NCBI RefSeq assembly: GCF_002198735.1
Contig: NZ_MWLO01000146.1
Location: 1-64,000 of the forward strand
Origin: Ideonella sp. A 288
GTDB lineage: Bacteria > Pseudomonadota > Gammaproteobacteria > Burkholderiales > Burkholderiaceae_C
Direction: 5' to 3'
Length of the DNA: 64,000 nt
In this document: in pieces, positions 1 through 8,125 of the stretch
How positions within the stretch are numbered: position 1 is the stretch's first letter
How the letters are laid out: each line of letters starts with the position of its first letter
Program-made: the position numbers and the translations under genes
The notes under the pieces: model-generated
Told to the model about the DNA's origin: nothing
Database searches by the model: none
The model's input: the letters and a program-made list of their open reading frames with translations, nothing else

Positions 1-59
1 CGGCGGCCTGATCCGCCGCCACCGCGACCGCTTCGACTTCTGGCGATGGTCGCGCCAGG
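1..59. repeat. Left arm of 59-bp fold-back inverted repeat at the sequence edge
   Basis: Bases 1-59 are the exact reverse complement of 148-206, with 60-147 as the loop. The right arm lies inside a well-formed NTF2-like gene. The left arm would add residues to that protein that do not look like its family. The arms meet the native sequence at a short shared CTGGCG tract. This is most simply a chimeric or fold-back artefact at a contig end. A real inverted duplication cannot be excluded from the sequence alone. Confidence 0.85.
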
Positions 60-511
60 TAGAGCGCCAGGTTGGCGGCGGCCTGGGCCCGCACCTTGCC
101 GCGCAGGAAGGGCGACCAGCCCAGCAACAGGCCCGGCGTGCCCAGCGCCTGGCGCGACCATCGCCAGAAGTCGAAGCGGTCGCGGTGGCGGCGGATCAGG
201 CCGCCGGGCGTGAACTCGAACTCGGCATCGATGCGGTTGAGCACCAGGCGGCCGGTGGCCGAGAAGCGGTAGTGAGCGTCCCAGTGCGCGCTGCGGTCGG
301 TGATGTCGCTGACCTCCAGCTTCCAGGCGTCGCGGCCCTTGGCCTGGGTGGCGTCGCACAGCATGCGCCACATGCCACCCACCTGGCGCTGGCCGGCGAG
401 CGTGAAGACCTCGTCCTCGAAGCTGGCGTCGGGGGCGTAGCAGGCCTGCATGGCCTTGCCATCGAGCCGCTCGAAAGCGGCGTAGAAGCGGGTGATGGTG
501 TCTCGGCTCAT
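1..511 (-). CDS. NTF2-like (SnoaL-type) protein, 3' end disturbed
   Basis: The protein begins MSRDTITRFYAAFERLDG and continues with the pattern of the SnoaL/NTF2-like fold: an early helix, then a GGMWRML segment, HYRFSATGRLV and RFDFWRWSRQ. Such proteins are small cone-shaped alpha+beta domains, often of unknown substrate. The ATG at 511 overlaps the stop of the ABC ATPase gene as ATGA, so the two are probably translationally coupled. The family usually ends soon after the AAANL segment, coded near 75-90. No stop appears before base 1 because the sequence folds back on itself at about 59, so only 60-511 is trusted as native. The function is unknown. Confidence 0.75.
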   Translation of the reverse strand, partial: MSRDTITRFYAAFERLDGKAMQACYAPDASFEDEVFTLAGQRQVGGMWRMLCDATQAKGRDAWKLEVSDITDRSAHWDAHYRFSATGRLVLNRIDAEFEFTPGGLIRRHRDRFDFWRWSRQALGTPGLLLGWSPFLRGKVRAQAAANLALYLARPSPEVEAVAVAADQAA

Positions 512-1578
512 CGCGGGGCTCCGGTGGCGGTCTGCCGCACGGTGTCGGCGTGGTGGCAGGCGACCCAGTGGCCGCCGGCGATCGGGCGCAGCGGCGGTGC
601 CTGGCCCAGGCAGTCATCCTGCCTGAAGGCACAGCGTGGCGCAAAAGGGCAACCCCCGGGGGCGGCGATGGGCGTCACCGGGGTGGGCCGCGCGCGCCGC
701 GCGCCGGGTTGCGCGCGCGGCACGGCCGCCATCAGCAGGCGGGTGTAGGGGTGCGCGGCGGCCTCGAACAGCAGGTCGGGGCTGCCCAGCTCGACGACGC
801 GGCCCTGGTAGAGCACCAGCACCTCGTCGCACACCAGGTCGACCACCGCGATGTCGTGGCTGATGAACAGGTAGGTCACGCCTAGGCGGTCCTGCAGGTC
901 CTGCATCAGGTTCAACACCTGCGCCTGCACCGACACGTCGAGCGCACTCACCGGCTCGTCGGCGACGATGAGCCGAGGCCCGGTGACCAGCGCGCGGGCG
1001 ATGGCGATGCGCTGGCGCTGCCCGCCCGAGAACTCGTGCGGCACCTTGGCCGCGTCGCTGGCGCGCAAGCCCACCGCGTCCAGCATCGCGGCCACGCGCT
1101 CGGCCCGCTCGGCCGCGGTGCCCTGGCCCTGCGCCACCAGCGGCTCGGCGACGATGCGGCCCACCGGCTGGCGCGGGTCGAGCGAGCCGAACGGGTCCTG
1201 GAACACCATCTGGAAGTCGCGCCGCGCGGCGCGCAACTCGGCCGCCGACAGCGCCTGCAGGTCGCGCCCGGCCAGGCACACCCGGCCGCTGGTGGGTGGC
1301 TCCAGCGCCATCACCAGCCGGCCCAGCGTGCTCTTGCCCGAGCCCGATTCGCCGACCACGCCCAGGCTGCGCCCGGCCTGCAGCGAGAAGCTCACGCCCT
1401 GCAGCGCGCGCACCACCGGCGCCGCGGCCAGCAGGTGCCGGCGCGGCAGCCGGTAGTGCCGCACCAGGTCGGTCACCTGCAGCAGCGGCGCGTCGTCGAC
1501 GCATTCGTGCACTCTGCGGCCTTCGGCCGGTCTCGCCCCGCGGGAATGAGCCCCTTCGGGCGGCTGCGCGGTGCTCAC
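508..1578 (-). CDS. Oligopeptide/dipeptide ABC transporter ATP-binding protein (DppF/OppF type)
   Basis: ATPase subunit of a peptide-type importer. Walker A is GESGSGKST (about residues 76-84), the signature is FSGGQRQR and Walker B is VADEPVSALDV. The cysteine-bearing tail GCPFAPRCAF is typical of the oligopeptide ATPase C-terminal extension. The GTG at 1578 overlaps the stop of the upstream ATPase as GTGA and is preferred. An in-frame ATG at 1602 would give a longer overlap. Residues before about 30 are unlike the family and lie over a GC-rich, hairpin-prone stretch, so the true start may be the internal GTG at VHECVDD. The partner permeases are more than 4 kb away (7262-9080). The substrate cannot be told from sequence. 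Confidence 0.88.
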   Translation of the reverse strand: MSTAQPPEGAHSRGARPAEGRRVHECVDDAPLLQVTDLVRHYRLPRRHLLAAAPVVRALQGVSFSLQAGRSLGVVGESGSGKSTLGRLVMALEPPTSGRVCLAGRDLQALSAAELRAARRDFQMVFQDPFGSLDPRQPVGRIVAEPLVAQGQGTAAERAERVAAMLDAVGLRASDAAKVPHEFSGGQRQRIAIARALVTGPRLIVADEPVSALDVSVQAQVLNLMQDLQDRLGVTYLFISHDIAVVDLVCDEVLVLYQGRVVELGSPDLLFEAAAHPYTRLLMAAVPRAQPGARRARPTPVTPIAAPGGCPFAPRCAFRQDDCLGQAPPLRPIAGGHWVACHHADTVRQTATGAPR

Positions 1579-2543
1579 CGCACGGCGTCCAGGCGGATGC
1601 ACCGCGCCGTGTGGCCGGGGGCCACCGGGGCCGGATCGGGCAGCGCCCGGCGGCAGGCGTCCACCGCCAGGTCGCAGCGCTCGGCGAACGCGCAGCCGGC
1701 CGGCAGGTCGGCCAGTTCAGGCACGCGGCCGCGGATGGTGGCCAGCCGGCTGCCACGCGGCAGGCCCATCCGTGGCCGCGCCGCGAACAGGCCGCGCGTG
1801 TACGGGTGCGCCAGGCGCTCGAAGACCGAGGCCGTGGGCCCGCTCTCGACCACCGTGCCGCCATACATCACCAGCATGTGCTGCACGGTCTCGGCCATCA
1901 CGCCGAGGTCGTGGCTGATCAGCAGCAGCGCCATGCCGTCCTCCTCGACCAGGCGGCCGATGAGGTCGAGCATCTCGCGCTGCAGCGTCACGTCGAGCGC
2001 GGTGGTCGGTTCGTCGGCGATGAGCAGGTCGGGCCCGCAGGCCAGCGCGATGGCGATGACCACGCGCTGGCGTTGCCCGCCCGACAGCTGGTGCGGGTGC
2101 GCATCGAGCCGCCGCGCGGCCTGCGGCAACTGCACGCGCTCGAGCAGGCGCAGCGCTTCGGCGCGCGCGGCGGCGGTGCCCAGGCCGCGGTGCAGGCGCA
2201 GCGACTCGCCCACCTGGTGGCCGATGGTGTGCAACGGGTTCAGCGCCGTCATCGGTTCCTGGAAGACCATCGCGACGCGGTCGCCGCGCAGCCGGCACCA
2301 GCCGGCCTCGTCCAGGCCCAGCAGCTCGCGCCCGTCGAAGCGGACCGAGCCCTCGGCGCGCGCGCCCTCGGGCAGCAGGCCCATCAGCGCCAGCGCGGTG
2401 ATCGACTTGCCGCAGCCCGATTCGCCGATCAGCCCCAGCGTGCCGCCGCGGTCCAGCGAGAAGGACACGCCGCGCAGGGCGTCGGCCGGCCCACGCGCGG
2501 TGCGCAGCGTGACGCGGAGGCGATCGACTTCGAGCAGGGCCAA
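1575..2543 (-). CDS. Oligopeptide/dipeptide ABC transporter ATP-binding protein (DppD/OppD type)
   Basis: First ATPase of the peptide importer pair. Walker A is GESGCGKS (about residues 40-47), the signature is LSGGQRQR and Walker B is IADEPTTALDVT. The Cys-containing C-terminal extension (AGCAFAERC) matches the oligopeptide subfamily. The start is a TTG at 2543, giving M-ALLEVDRLRV. No ATG or GTG lies at a better position and there is no strong ribosome site, so the start is a best guess. The gene is followed directly by the second ATPase. No solute-binding protein gene of this family is present in the window. Confidence 0.88.
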   Translation of the reverse strand: MALLEVDRLRVTLRTARGPADALRGVSFSLDRGGTLGLIGESGCGKSITALALMGLLPEGARAEGSVRFDGRELLGLDEAGWCRLRGDRVAMVFQEPMTALNPLHTIGHQVGESLRLHRGLGTAAARAEALRLLERVQLPQAARRLDAHPHQLSGGQRQRVVIAIALACGPDLLIADEPTTALDVTLQREMLDLIGRLVEEDGMALLLISHDLGVMAETVQHMLVMYGGTVVESGPTASVFERLAHPYTRGLFAARPRMGLPRGSRLATIRGRVPELADLPAGCAFAERCDLAVDACRRALPDPAPVAPGHTARCIRLDAVR

Positions 2544-2621
2544 GCGGGTGGGTCGGTGGACGCGAAGGCCCGACCATAACGCCTTGGCGGTCGGCCGCCG
2601 TCGCCGCGGCGGCGCAGTGCG

Positions 2622-4487
2622 TCAGGCGGGCAGCGGCGCCGCCATCTGCAGGCCCGGCAGCTGCTGGGCCGGCACCGGTCGCGAGAACAGGTAGCCCTGT
2701 CCGTAGCGGCAGCCGATGGACTGCAGGATGCCGGCCTGCGCCGGGTCCTCGATGCCCTCGGCCACGCTGGCCATGCCCAGGTTCTCGATCAGCGTCACGG
2801 TGGCGTGGATGACGGCCAGCACGTCGGGGTTGGCGACCAGCCCGTCGACGAAGGACTTGTCGATCTTGACCACGTCGAAGGGGTAGTCGCGCAGGCACCC
2901 CAGCGACGAGGTGCCGGTGCCGAAATCGTCCATCGCCAGGCGCAGGCCCATCGCGCGCAGGCGGTCCATCAGCGCGCGGGCGTGGGTCGGGTCGCGCATC
3001 ACCTCGCGCTCGGTCACCTCGAGCTGCAACCGCGAGGGCGGCATGCCGGTGTCGTCCAGCACATGCTGCACGTGGGCGATCAGCCGGTCGCCCTGGTGCA
3101 TCTGCACGCGCGAGAGGTTCACGCTCATCACTGCCGGCGTGCGCTCGGGGATCGTGCGGTGCCAGGCCATCCACTGGCGGCAGGCCTCGTGCAGCACCCA
3201 TTCGCCCACCGGCAGGATCAGCGACGATTCTTCGGCGATGGGGATGAACTCCGAAGGCGACACCGAACCCAGCTCGGGGTGGCGCCAGCGCAGCAGCGCC
3301 TCCACCGAGGTGGTGGCGCCGGTCTGCAGGTCGACGATGGGCTGGTAGACCAGGCGGAACTCGCGCCGCGCGATGGCGTGGCGCAGCGCTGCCTCCATGG
3401 CCTGCGCGCGGGCCAGCCGCTGGTGCATGGCCGGGTCGAAGAACACCGCGGTGGCGCGGCCGGCGCGCTTGGCCTCGTACATCGCGATGTCGGCGTCGCG
3501 CAGCAGGTCTTCGGCGCTGCGGCCGTCGGCCTCGCCCATGACGATGCCGATGCTGGCGCTGGAATGCACCTCCTGGTCGAGGATCTGGTAGGGCGCCGAG
3601 AACACCTCCAGCAGCCGCGCGGCCACGCGCGCCGCGTCGTCCACCGTGCGGGCGTCGCGCAGCAGCACCACGAACTCGTCGCCGCCGAAGCGCGCCACCG
3701 CGTTGCCGTTGCCGCCATGCACGTCGCCCACGCGCAGCGCGCCGCGCAGCCGCTGGGCGATCTGCTGCAGCAGTTCGTCGCCCGCGGCATGGCCCAGCGT
3801 GTCGTTGACCTTCTTGAAGCGGTCGAAATCGAGGAACAGCAGCGCGAAGCGCTCGTCGGGGTCGACCTGCTGGAAGGCCACCGCCAGCTCCAGCCGCTGC
3901 AGCAGCATGGCGCGGTTGGGCAGGCGGGTGAGGCGGTCGGTGTGGGCGGCGTCGAAGAGCTGGTGCTCCAGCTCCTTGCGCTCGGTGATCTCCATCAGCG
4001 TGCCGTACAAGGTCAGTGGCTGCCCGTCGGCATCGCGCTGCAGCACGCGGCCGCGCTCGTGCACCCAGACCCAGTGGCCTTCGCGGTGCAGCACGCGGCA
4101 CTCCACGTCCACCAGCGACAGCTCGCCGCGCAGGTGACGCTGGATCTGGTCGTCGCGGTAGGCGCGGTCCTCGGTGTGAACGCGTTCGTGCCAGTCGGCG
4201 GCGCCCAGGGCCTGCAGGTCGGGCAGGATCAGGCCGACGATCTCGGCGAAGCGCGCATCGACCTGCAGCGCGCCCGACGGCCAGTGCCAGTCCCAGGTGC
4301 CGGCCATGGTGCCATCCAATGTGGCCTGCAGGCGCTGGCGCAGCAGGGCGCATTCGTCGCGCAGGGCCTGCAGGTCGGTCGGCGCGTCGTCGCGCGCCGC
4401 GGCGGGTGGTGCCACGGCCTGCGGCGCGGCGCGGGCCGCCGTGGCGGCCTGGCGTCGGTCGCCCTTGCGACGGTGGGGCGCATGCAT
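2622..4487 (-). CDS. PAS-GGDEF-EAL protein (c-di-GMP turnover)
   Basis: A 621-residue soluble signalling protein with no membrane segment. A PAS domain spans about residues 55-170 (ATLDGTMAGTWDW to GTLMEITERKELE). A GGDEF domain follows with an intact GGDEF at about 268-272, then an EAL domain with VEALLRWRHP, DDFGTGTSSL and KIDKSFV. Both catalytic domains look intact, so it could make or degrade cyclic di-GMP. An RVGD sequence that could be the inhibitory site lies 12 residues before GGDEF instead of about 5, because of a glycine/asparagine-rich insertion. The ATG at 4487 is chosen because AAGAGG lies upstream. Longer frames lack family similarity. It lies 19 bp after an HDOD gene. Confidence 0.93.
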   Translation of the reverse strand: MHAPHRRKGDRRQAATAARAAPQAVAPPAAARDDAPTDLQALRDECALLRQRLQATLDGTMAGTWDWHWPSGALQVDARFAEIVGLILPDLQALGAADWHERVHTEDRAYRDDQIQRHLRGELSLVDVECRVLHREGHWVWVHERGRVLQRDADGQPLTLYGTLMEITERKELEHQLFDAAHTDRLTRLPNRAMLLQRLELAVAFQQVDPDERFALLFLDFDRFKKVNDTLGHAAGDELLQQIAQRLRGALRVGDVHGGNGNAVARFGGDEFVVLLRDARTVDDAARVAARLLEVFSAPYQILDQEVHSSASIGIVMGEADGRSAEDLLRDADIAMYEAKRAGRATAVFFDPAMHQRLARAQAMEAALRHAIARREFRLVYQPIVDLQTGATTSVEALLRWRHPELGSVSPSEFIPIAEESSLILPVGEWVLHEACRQWMAWHRTIPERTPAVMSVNLSRVQMHQGDRLIAHVQHVLDDTGMPPSRLQLEVTEREVMRDPTHARALMDRLRAMGLRLAMDDFGTGTSSLGCLRDYPFDVVKIDKSFVDGLVANPDVLAVIHATVTLIENLGMASVAEGIEDPAQAGILQSIGCRYGQGYLFSRPVPAQQLPGLQMAAPLPA

Positions 4488-4506
4488 CGGGGAGCCTCTT
4501 CGGTGT

Positions 4507-5424
4507 TCAGCCCGCGGCGGTGAAGGGCTCGAGCAGCGCCGGCAGCTGCGCCTGCAAGGCCTCGAGCCGGGTGCGGTCCAGGCCCAGGTGGGCGTGCTCG
4601 GCGGCCAGCGCGGGCGCGGCTGGGTCGCCGCCGGTGGCGCCGTCCCTGGTGCCGTCAATGGTGCCGGCCAGCAGCTCGGTGGGCAGGCCGAAGCCCGCGG
4701 CCGTGGCCACGGCCTCGGCCAGGCGCAGCAGCGCGCACACGTCCGCGGCCTGCGGGTCGTCGGGCAGCGCATCGTCGTGGTGGAGGGCCACGGCCGACTG
4801 CAACCACTGCGGCAACTGCCAGGCCCGCATCACCAGCAGGCCGCAACGCGCATGGGTGGTGCCGATGGTGGCCAGTTCGCTGCCGCAGTCGGGGGCGGCC
4901 GACCAGTGGGCCATCGCCACCGGTCGCATCGCCCACTGCACCAGCACGCCGATGTCGTGCAGCACGCCGGCCATGAAGGCCTCGGCCTCCAGCGCCGGCC
5001 GCGCCTGGCGGGCCAGCGCCTGGCCCGCGCAGGCCACGGCCAGGCTGTGGCGGCGCAGCCGCGCGGCATCGTCGGCCGGCAGGCCGGGGTGCACCGAGAC
5101 CACGCGGTCCAGGCAGGCCGCCGCGGCGATGCCCTTGACCGTGGCGGTGCCCAGCACCTGCACCGCGCGGGCCACCGTGCCCACCTCGCCCGATCGGCGG
5201 TAGTAGGCCGAGTTGGCGACCTTCAGCGTGCGGGCGGCCAGCACCGGCTCGGCGGCGACCAGCCGCGTCAGCTCGTCTGGGTCGATGTCGGGCTTGTAGA
5301 GCGCGGCCATGCGCTGGGCCGGACCGGCGCCGCCGCCCGGCGACAGGTTCATGGCCCGGGCCGCGGCCAGCACCTCGTCGTCGACGAGCGGGGTGGAGCT
5401 TTCGTGCAGGTGCAGGGCGGTCAT
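4507..5424 (-). CDS. HDOD domain protein
   Basis: A 305-residue protein with a metal-free HD-related output domain. It shows the HDOD pattern VAAEPVLAARTLKVANSAYYRRSGEVGTVARAVQVLGTATVKGI, with a later LHDIGVLVQ segment that keeps an HD-like dipeptide. HDOD proteins act in signalling, often beside c-di-GMP enzymes, and usually do not hydrolyse nucleotides. The gene is just upstream of the GGDEF/EAL gene on the same strand, so the two may be co-expressed. The start at 5424 (MTALHLHESS) gives the usual length. The role is inferred from domain and context only. Confidence 0.88.
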   Translation of the reverse strand: MTALHLHESSTPLVDDEVLAAARAMNLSPGGGAGPAQRMAALYKPDIDPDELTRLVAAEPVLAARTLKVANSAYYRRSGEVGTVARAVQVLGTATVKGIAAAACLDRVVSVHPGLPADDAARLRRHSLAVACAGQALARQARPALEAEAFMAGVLHDIGVLVQWAMRPVAMAHWSAAPDCGSELATIGTTHARCGLLVMRAWQLPQWLQSAVALHHDDALPDDPQAADVCALLRLAEAVATAAGFGLPTELLAGTIDGTRDGATGGDPAAPALAAEHAHLGLDRTRLEALQAQLPALLEPFTAAG

Positions 5425-5631
5425 GGCGGAGGCGGGCGGGTTCGGACGCTCCCGCCAGACTACCCGCCACGCGCGGTGCCGATCGCTTGAAAAGCCCGGC
5501 CTGTCGATGCGAAATCGCCGCCCTTCGCCGAGCGGCCGGTGTGGTGGCTCGTGGCGCTCGGAGCCTCAGCCGCGCCACGCGGCCCAGGCGCCCCGGTCGA
5601 ATGCGTCCGTTGCGCCCCAGCGGCCGCTGAC
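5425..5631. other. Intergenic, no gene seen
   Basis: About 200 bases between the CYTH gene and the HDOD gene, both on the minus strand. Presumably it holds the promoter of the HDOD/GGDEF pair. I see no convincing hexamers, terminator or small gene. Confidence 0.4.
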
Positions 5632-6153
5632 CTAAGCGGGCACGCCCGCCAGCAGGTCGAGGTAGGCGCCGGAGACCAGCGCGTCTTCCTTCACGCCCAG
5701 CGCGTTCATCACGGCGCGCGCGATGGCCTGGCCCTCGGCCTCGGTCTGGCCCTTGGACAGCACCACCTCGAGCTCGAGGAAATCGCCCAGGCCCTCGACC
5801 CGGTCGAGGTGCACCCGGGTGGGGCCCACCAGCACCAGGAGGCGGGCCTTGCGCACCCGGCCGAGCTGGCCACAGGCGCGCTGCAGGGCCTGGCGCAGGG
5901 CGTCGGGGTCGGTGACCGGCGCGATGACGTAGTCGGACACCTTGGGTCCGTCCGTGTCGACGCGGTGGTAGTGGATCAACTCGCCGGCCCCGTCGGCGAA
6001 GACGCGCAGCTTCAGCCGACCATGCGGCACGGTGAAGAACGTGTCGTCCTGGTGGATGAGCTGGGCGTGTTCGTCTTCCGACAGCGCCAGGGCGCGGGGC
6101 AGCATCGCCTCGACGCTGGCGATGCGGGCCTTGATCTCGACATTGGCTGGCAT
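5632..6153 (-). CDS. CYTH domain protein (class IV adenylate cyclase-like)
   Basis: A 173-residue protein starting MPANVEIKARI, with the N-terminal ExxK-type motif of the CYTH (CyaB/thiamine triphosphatase) tunnel fold. Further signature pieces are TFFTVPHGRLKLRVF, LIHYHRVD, KVSDYVI, VHLDRVEGLGDFLELEVV and the C-terminal SGAYLDLL. The family binds organic polyphosphates, and members are adenylate cyclases or triphosphatases. Sequence alone does not tell which. ATG 6153 is preferred over ATG 6162 because the domain begins at once. The gene is divergent from the Bug receptor at 6226. Confidence 0.88.
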   Translation of the reverse strand: MPANVEIKARIASVEAMLPRALALSEDEHAQLIHQDDTFFTVPHGRLKLRVFADGAGELIHYHRVDTDGPKVSDYVIAPVTDPDALRQALQRACGQLGRVRKARLLVLVGPTRVHLDRVEGLGDFLELEVVLSKGQTEAEGQAIARAVMNALGVKEDALVSGAYLDLLAGVPA

Positions 6154-6225
6154 GGCGCGCATTTTGCGGCATGCTCAGCGTGTCGGGCATCGGGGCCCGG
6201 GGGCAGGAACTTGTTGGAGATCAAG

Positions 6226-7224
6226 ATGATCGGATCGAATCGCCGGCGCGTGTTGCGCTGGTTCGGCAGTGCGGCGCTGGTCGGCCCGTTGGTTGGCCCG
6301 CTCGGCAGTGGCCCCGCGCGGGCCCAGGACGGCAAGACGCTGCGGCTGCTGGTGGGCTTCCCGGCCGGCGGGGGCACCGATGCCATCGCGCGCTTGTTGG
6401 CCGAACGGCTGAAGGGCGAACTCGGTGTCACGGTGCTCGTCGAGAACAAGCCCGGCGCCGGCGGCCAGATCGCCGCGCAGGCGCTGAAGGCGGCGGCGCC
6501 CGACGGCAGCACCTTTTTCCTGTCGCACGACCACACCGTGTCGATCTTGCCGCTGGTGGTCAAGTCGCCCGGCTTCGACCCGGCGCGCGATTTCGTGCCG
6601 GTGGCCGGCTTCGCCAGCTTTCCCAACGCCTTCGCGGTGTCCGGCGGCACGCCGGCCAAGACGCTGGCCGAGTATGTGGCGTGGGTCCAGTCGCAGGGCG
6701 GTGGCAAGGGCGTGGTGGGCGTGCCCGCACCGGCCTCGGTGCCAGAGTTCATGGTCAAGGTGCTGGCCGAGAAGTTCAAGCTCGACCTCGTCTCGGCGCC
6801 CTACCGCGGCAGCGCGCCGATGATGGCCGACATGCTGGGCAACCAGATCGCCGCCGGCGTGGGCTCGATCCCCGACTTCATGGAGAACCACCGCGCCGGC
6901 AAGCTGCGCGTGCTGGCGGTGATGGGCTCGGCGCGCCAGGCCACGCTGCCCGACGTGCCGACGCTGGCCGAGGTGGGCCTGCCCGGCTTCGACGAACTGC
7001 CCTACTACGGCGTGTTCGCGCCCGCCGGCACGCCGCGGCCGGTGCTCGAGCACTTCGGCGTGGCGCTGGCGCGGGTGGTGGCGATGCCCGACGTGCGCGA
7101 GCGCCTCACCGCGATGGGCCTGACCGTGGGCTTCATGTCGCAGGGCCAGCTGCAGGCCCGCGAACGCGCCTACTCGGCGGTGTGGTCGCGCATCATCCAG
7201 GCCAGCGGCTTCCAGCCGCAGTGA
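6226..7224 (+). CDS. Bug family (tripartite tricarboxylate transporter type) periplasmic receptor
   Basis: A 332-residue solute-binding protein. The N-terminus MIGSNRRRVLRWFGSAALVGPL has an arginine-rich export signal, possibly Tat or Sec, ending near ARAQ. The mature part starts KTLRLLVGFPAGGGTDAIARLLAERL, the hallmark Bug motif, and continues with VENKPGAGGQIA, FVPVAGFA and PTLAEVGLPGF. Bug receptors bind small carboxylates for TctAB permeases. Many are orphans in Burkholderiales, and no tctA or tctB is seen here. TTGGAG upstream supports ATG 6226. It interrupts the ABC permease and ATPase genes and runs against them. Confidence 0.93.
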   Translation: MIGSNRRRVLRWFGSAALVGPLVGPLGSGPARAQDGKTLRLLVGFPAGGGTDAIARLLAERLKGELGVTVLVENKPGAGGQIAAQALKAAAPDGSTFFLSHDHTVSILPLVVKSPGFDPARDFVPVAGFASFPNAFAVSGGTPAKTLAEYVAWVQSQGGGKGVVGVPAPASVPEFMVKVLAEKFKLDLVSAPYRGSAPMMADMLGNQIAAGVGSIPDFMENHRAGKLRVLAVMGSARQATLPDVPTLAEVGLPGFDELPYYGVFAPAGTPRPVLEHFGVALARVVAMPDVRERLTAMGLTVGFMSQGQLQARERAYSAVWSRIIQASGFQPQ

Positions 7225-7261
7225 GCCCGGGCCGCGGCGGCGCCGGGGTGCGCAAGCCCCC

Positions 7262-8125
7262 TCAGCGCTGCCGCGCCAGCCGCGGGTCCAGCAGGTCGCG
7301 CAGGCCGTCGCCCATCAGGTTCAGGCCCAGCACCGACAGCGCGATCGCCACGCCGGGGTAGACGGCCAGCATCGGCGCCTGGAACATCAGCGCCTGTGCC
7401 TCGTTGAGCATGCGGCCCCAGCTGGGCTGCGGCGGCTGCGTGCCCAGGCCCAGGTACGACAGCGCGGCCTCGGCCAGGATGGCGGTGGCGAAGGAGATCG
7501 TGGCCTGCACGATCAGCACGCCGGCGATGTTGGGCAGCACGTGGTCGGTGGTGATGCGCCAGGCGCCGAAGCCGGCGGCGCGCGAGGCCAGCACGTACTC
7601 GCGCGCCCACACCGCATTGGCCGCGCCGCGGGTGATGCGGGCGAACACCGGGATGTTGAATAGGCCGATGGCCACGATGCCGGTCATCAGCCCCGGGCCG
7701 TAGATGGCGCCCAGCATGATGGCCGACAGCAGCGCCGGGAAGGCGAAGACGAAGTCCGAGCTGCGCATCACCAGCTCTTCCACCGCGCCGCGCCGCGCCG
7801 AGGCCAGGCAGCCCAGCGCCACGCCCACGGCCAGGCCGATGCCCACCGCGACCACGCCCACCATGATGGAATTCTGCGAGCCCACCAGCAGTTGCGAGGC
7901 GATGTCGCGGCCATACACGTCGGTGCCCAGCCAGTGCGCCGCGCTGGGCGGCTGCAGCTTGTTCGGGATGTCCATCTCGGCCGGCGGGTAGGGCGACCAC
8001 ACCAGCGACAGCAGCGCCGCCAGCACCAGCAGCGCGCTCAGGCCCGCGCCCACCAGGAAGCTGGGGTGGCGCCACGCGCGGGCGGCAAAGCCCGGCATGC
8101 CTGGCGACGCGGCGGCCTCACGCAT
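7262..8125 (-). CDS. Peptide-type ABC transporter permease (DppC/OppC type)
   Basis: A 287-residue inner-membrane permease. An N-terminal helix (FLVGAGLSALLVLAALLSLV) is followed by HWLGTDVYGRDIASQLLVGSQNSIMVG, the conserved OppC/DppC segment. The cytoplasmic coupling motif EYVLASRAAGFGAWRITTDHVLPN contacts the ATPase, and five or six helices are expected. The ATG at 8125 overlaps the stop of the partner permease by 8 bases, so they are coupled. It presumably works with the ATPases at 508-2543, since no other set is nearby. Confidence 0.93.
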   Translation of the reverse strand: MREAAASPGMPGFAARAWRHPSFLVGAGLSALLVLAALLSLVWSPYPPAEMDIPNKLQPPSAAHWLGTDVYGRDIASQLLVGSQNSIMVGVVAVGIGLAVGVALGCLASARRGAVEELVMRSSDFVFAFPALLSAIMLGAIYGPGLMTGIVAIGLFNIPVFARITRGAANAVWAREYVLASRAAGFGAWRITTDHVLPNIAGVLIVQATISFATAILAEAALSYLGLGTQPPQPSWGRMLNEAQALMFQAPMLAVYPGVAIALSVLGLNLMGDGLRDLLDPRLARQR

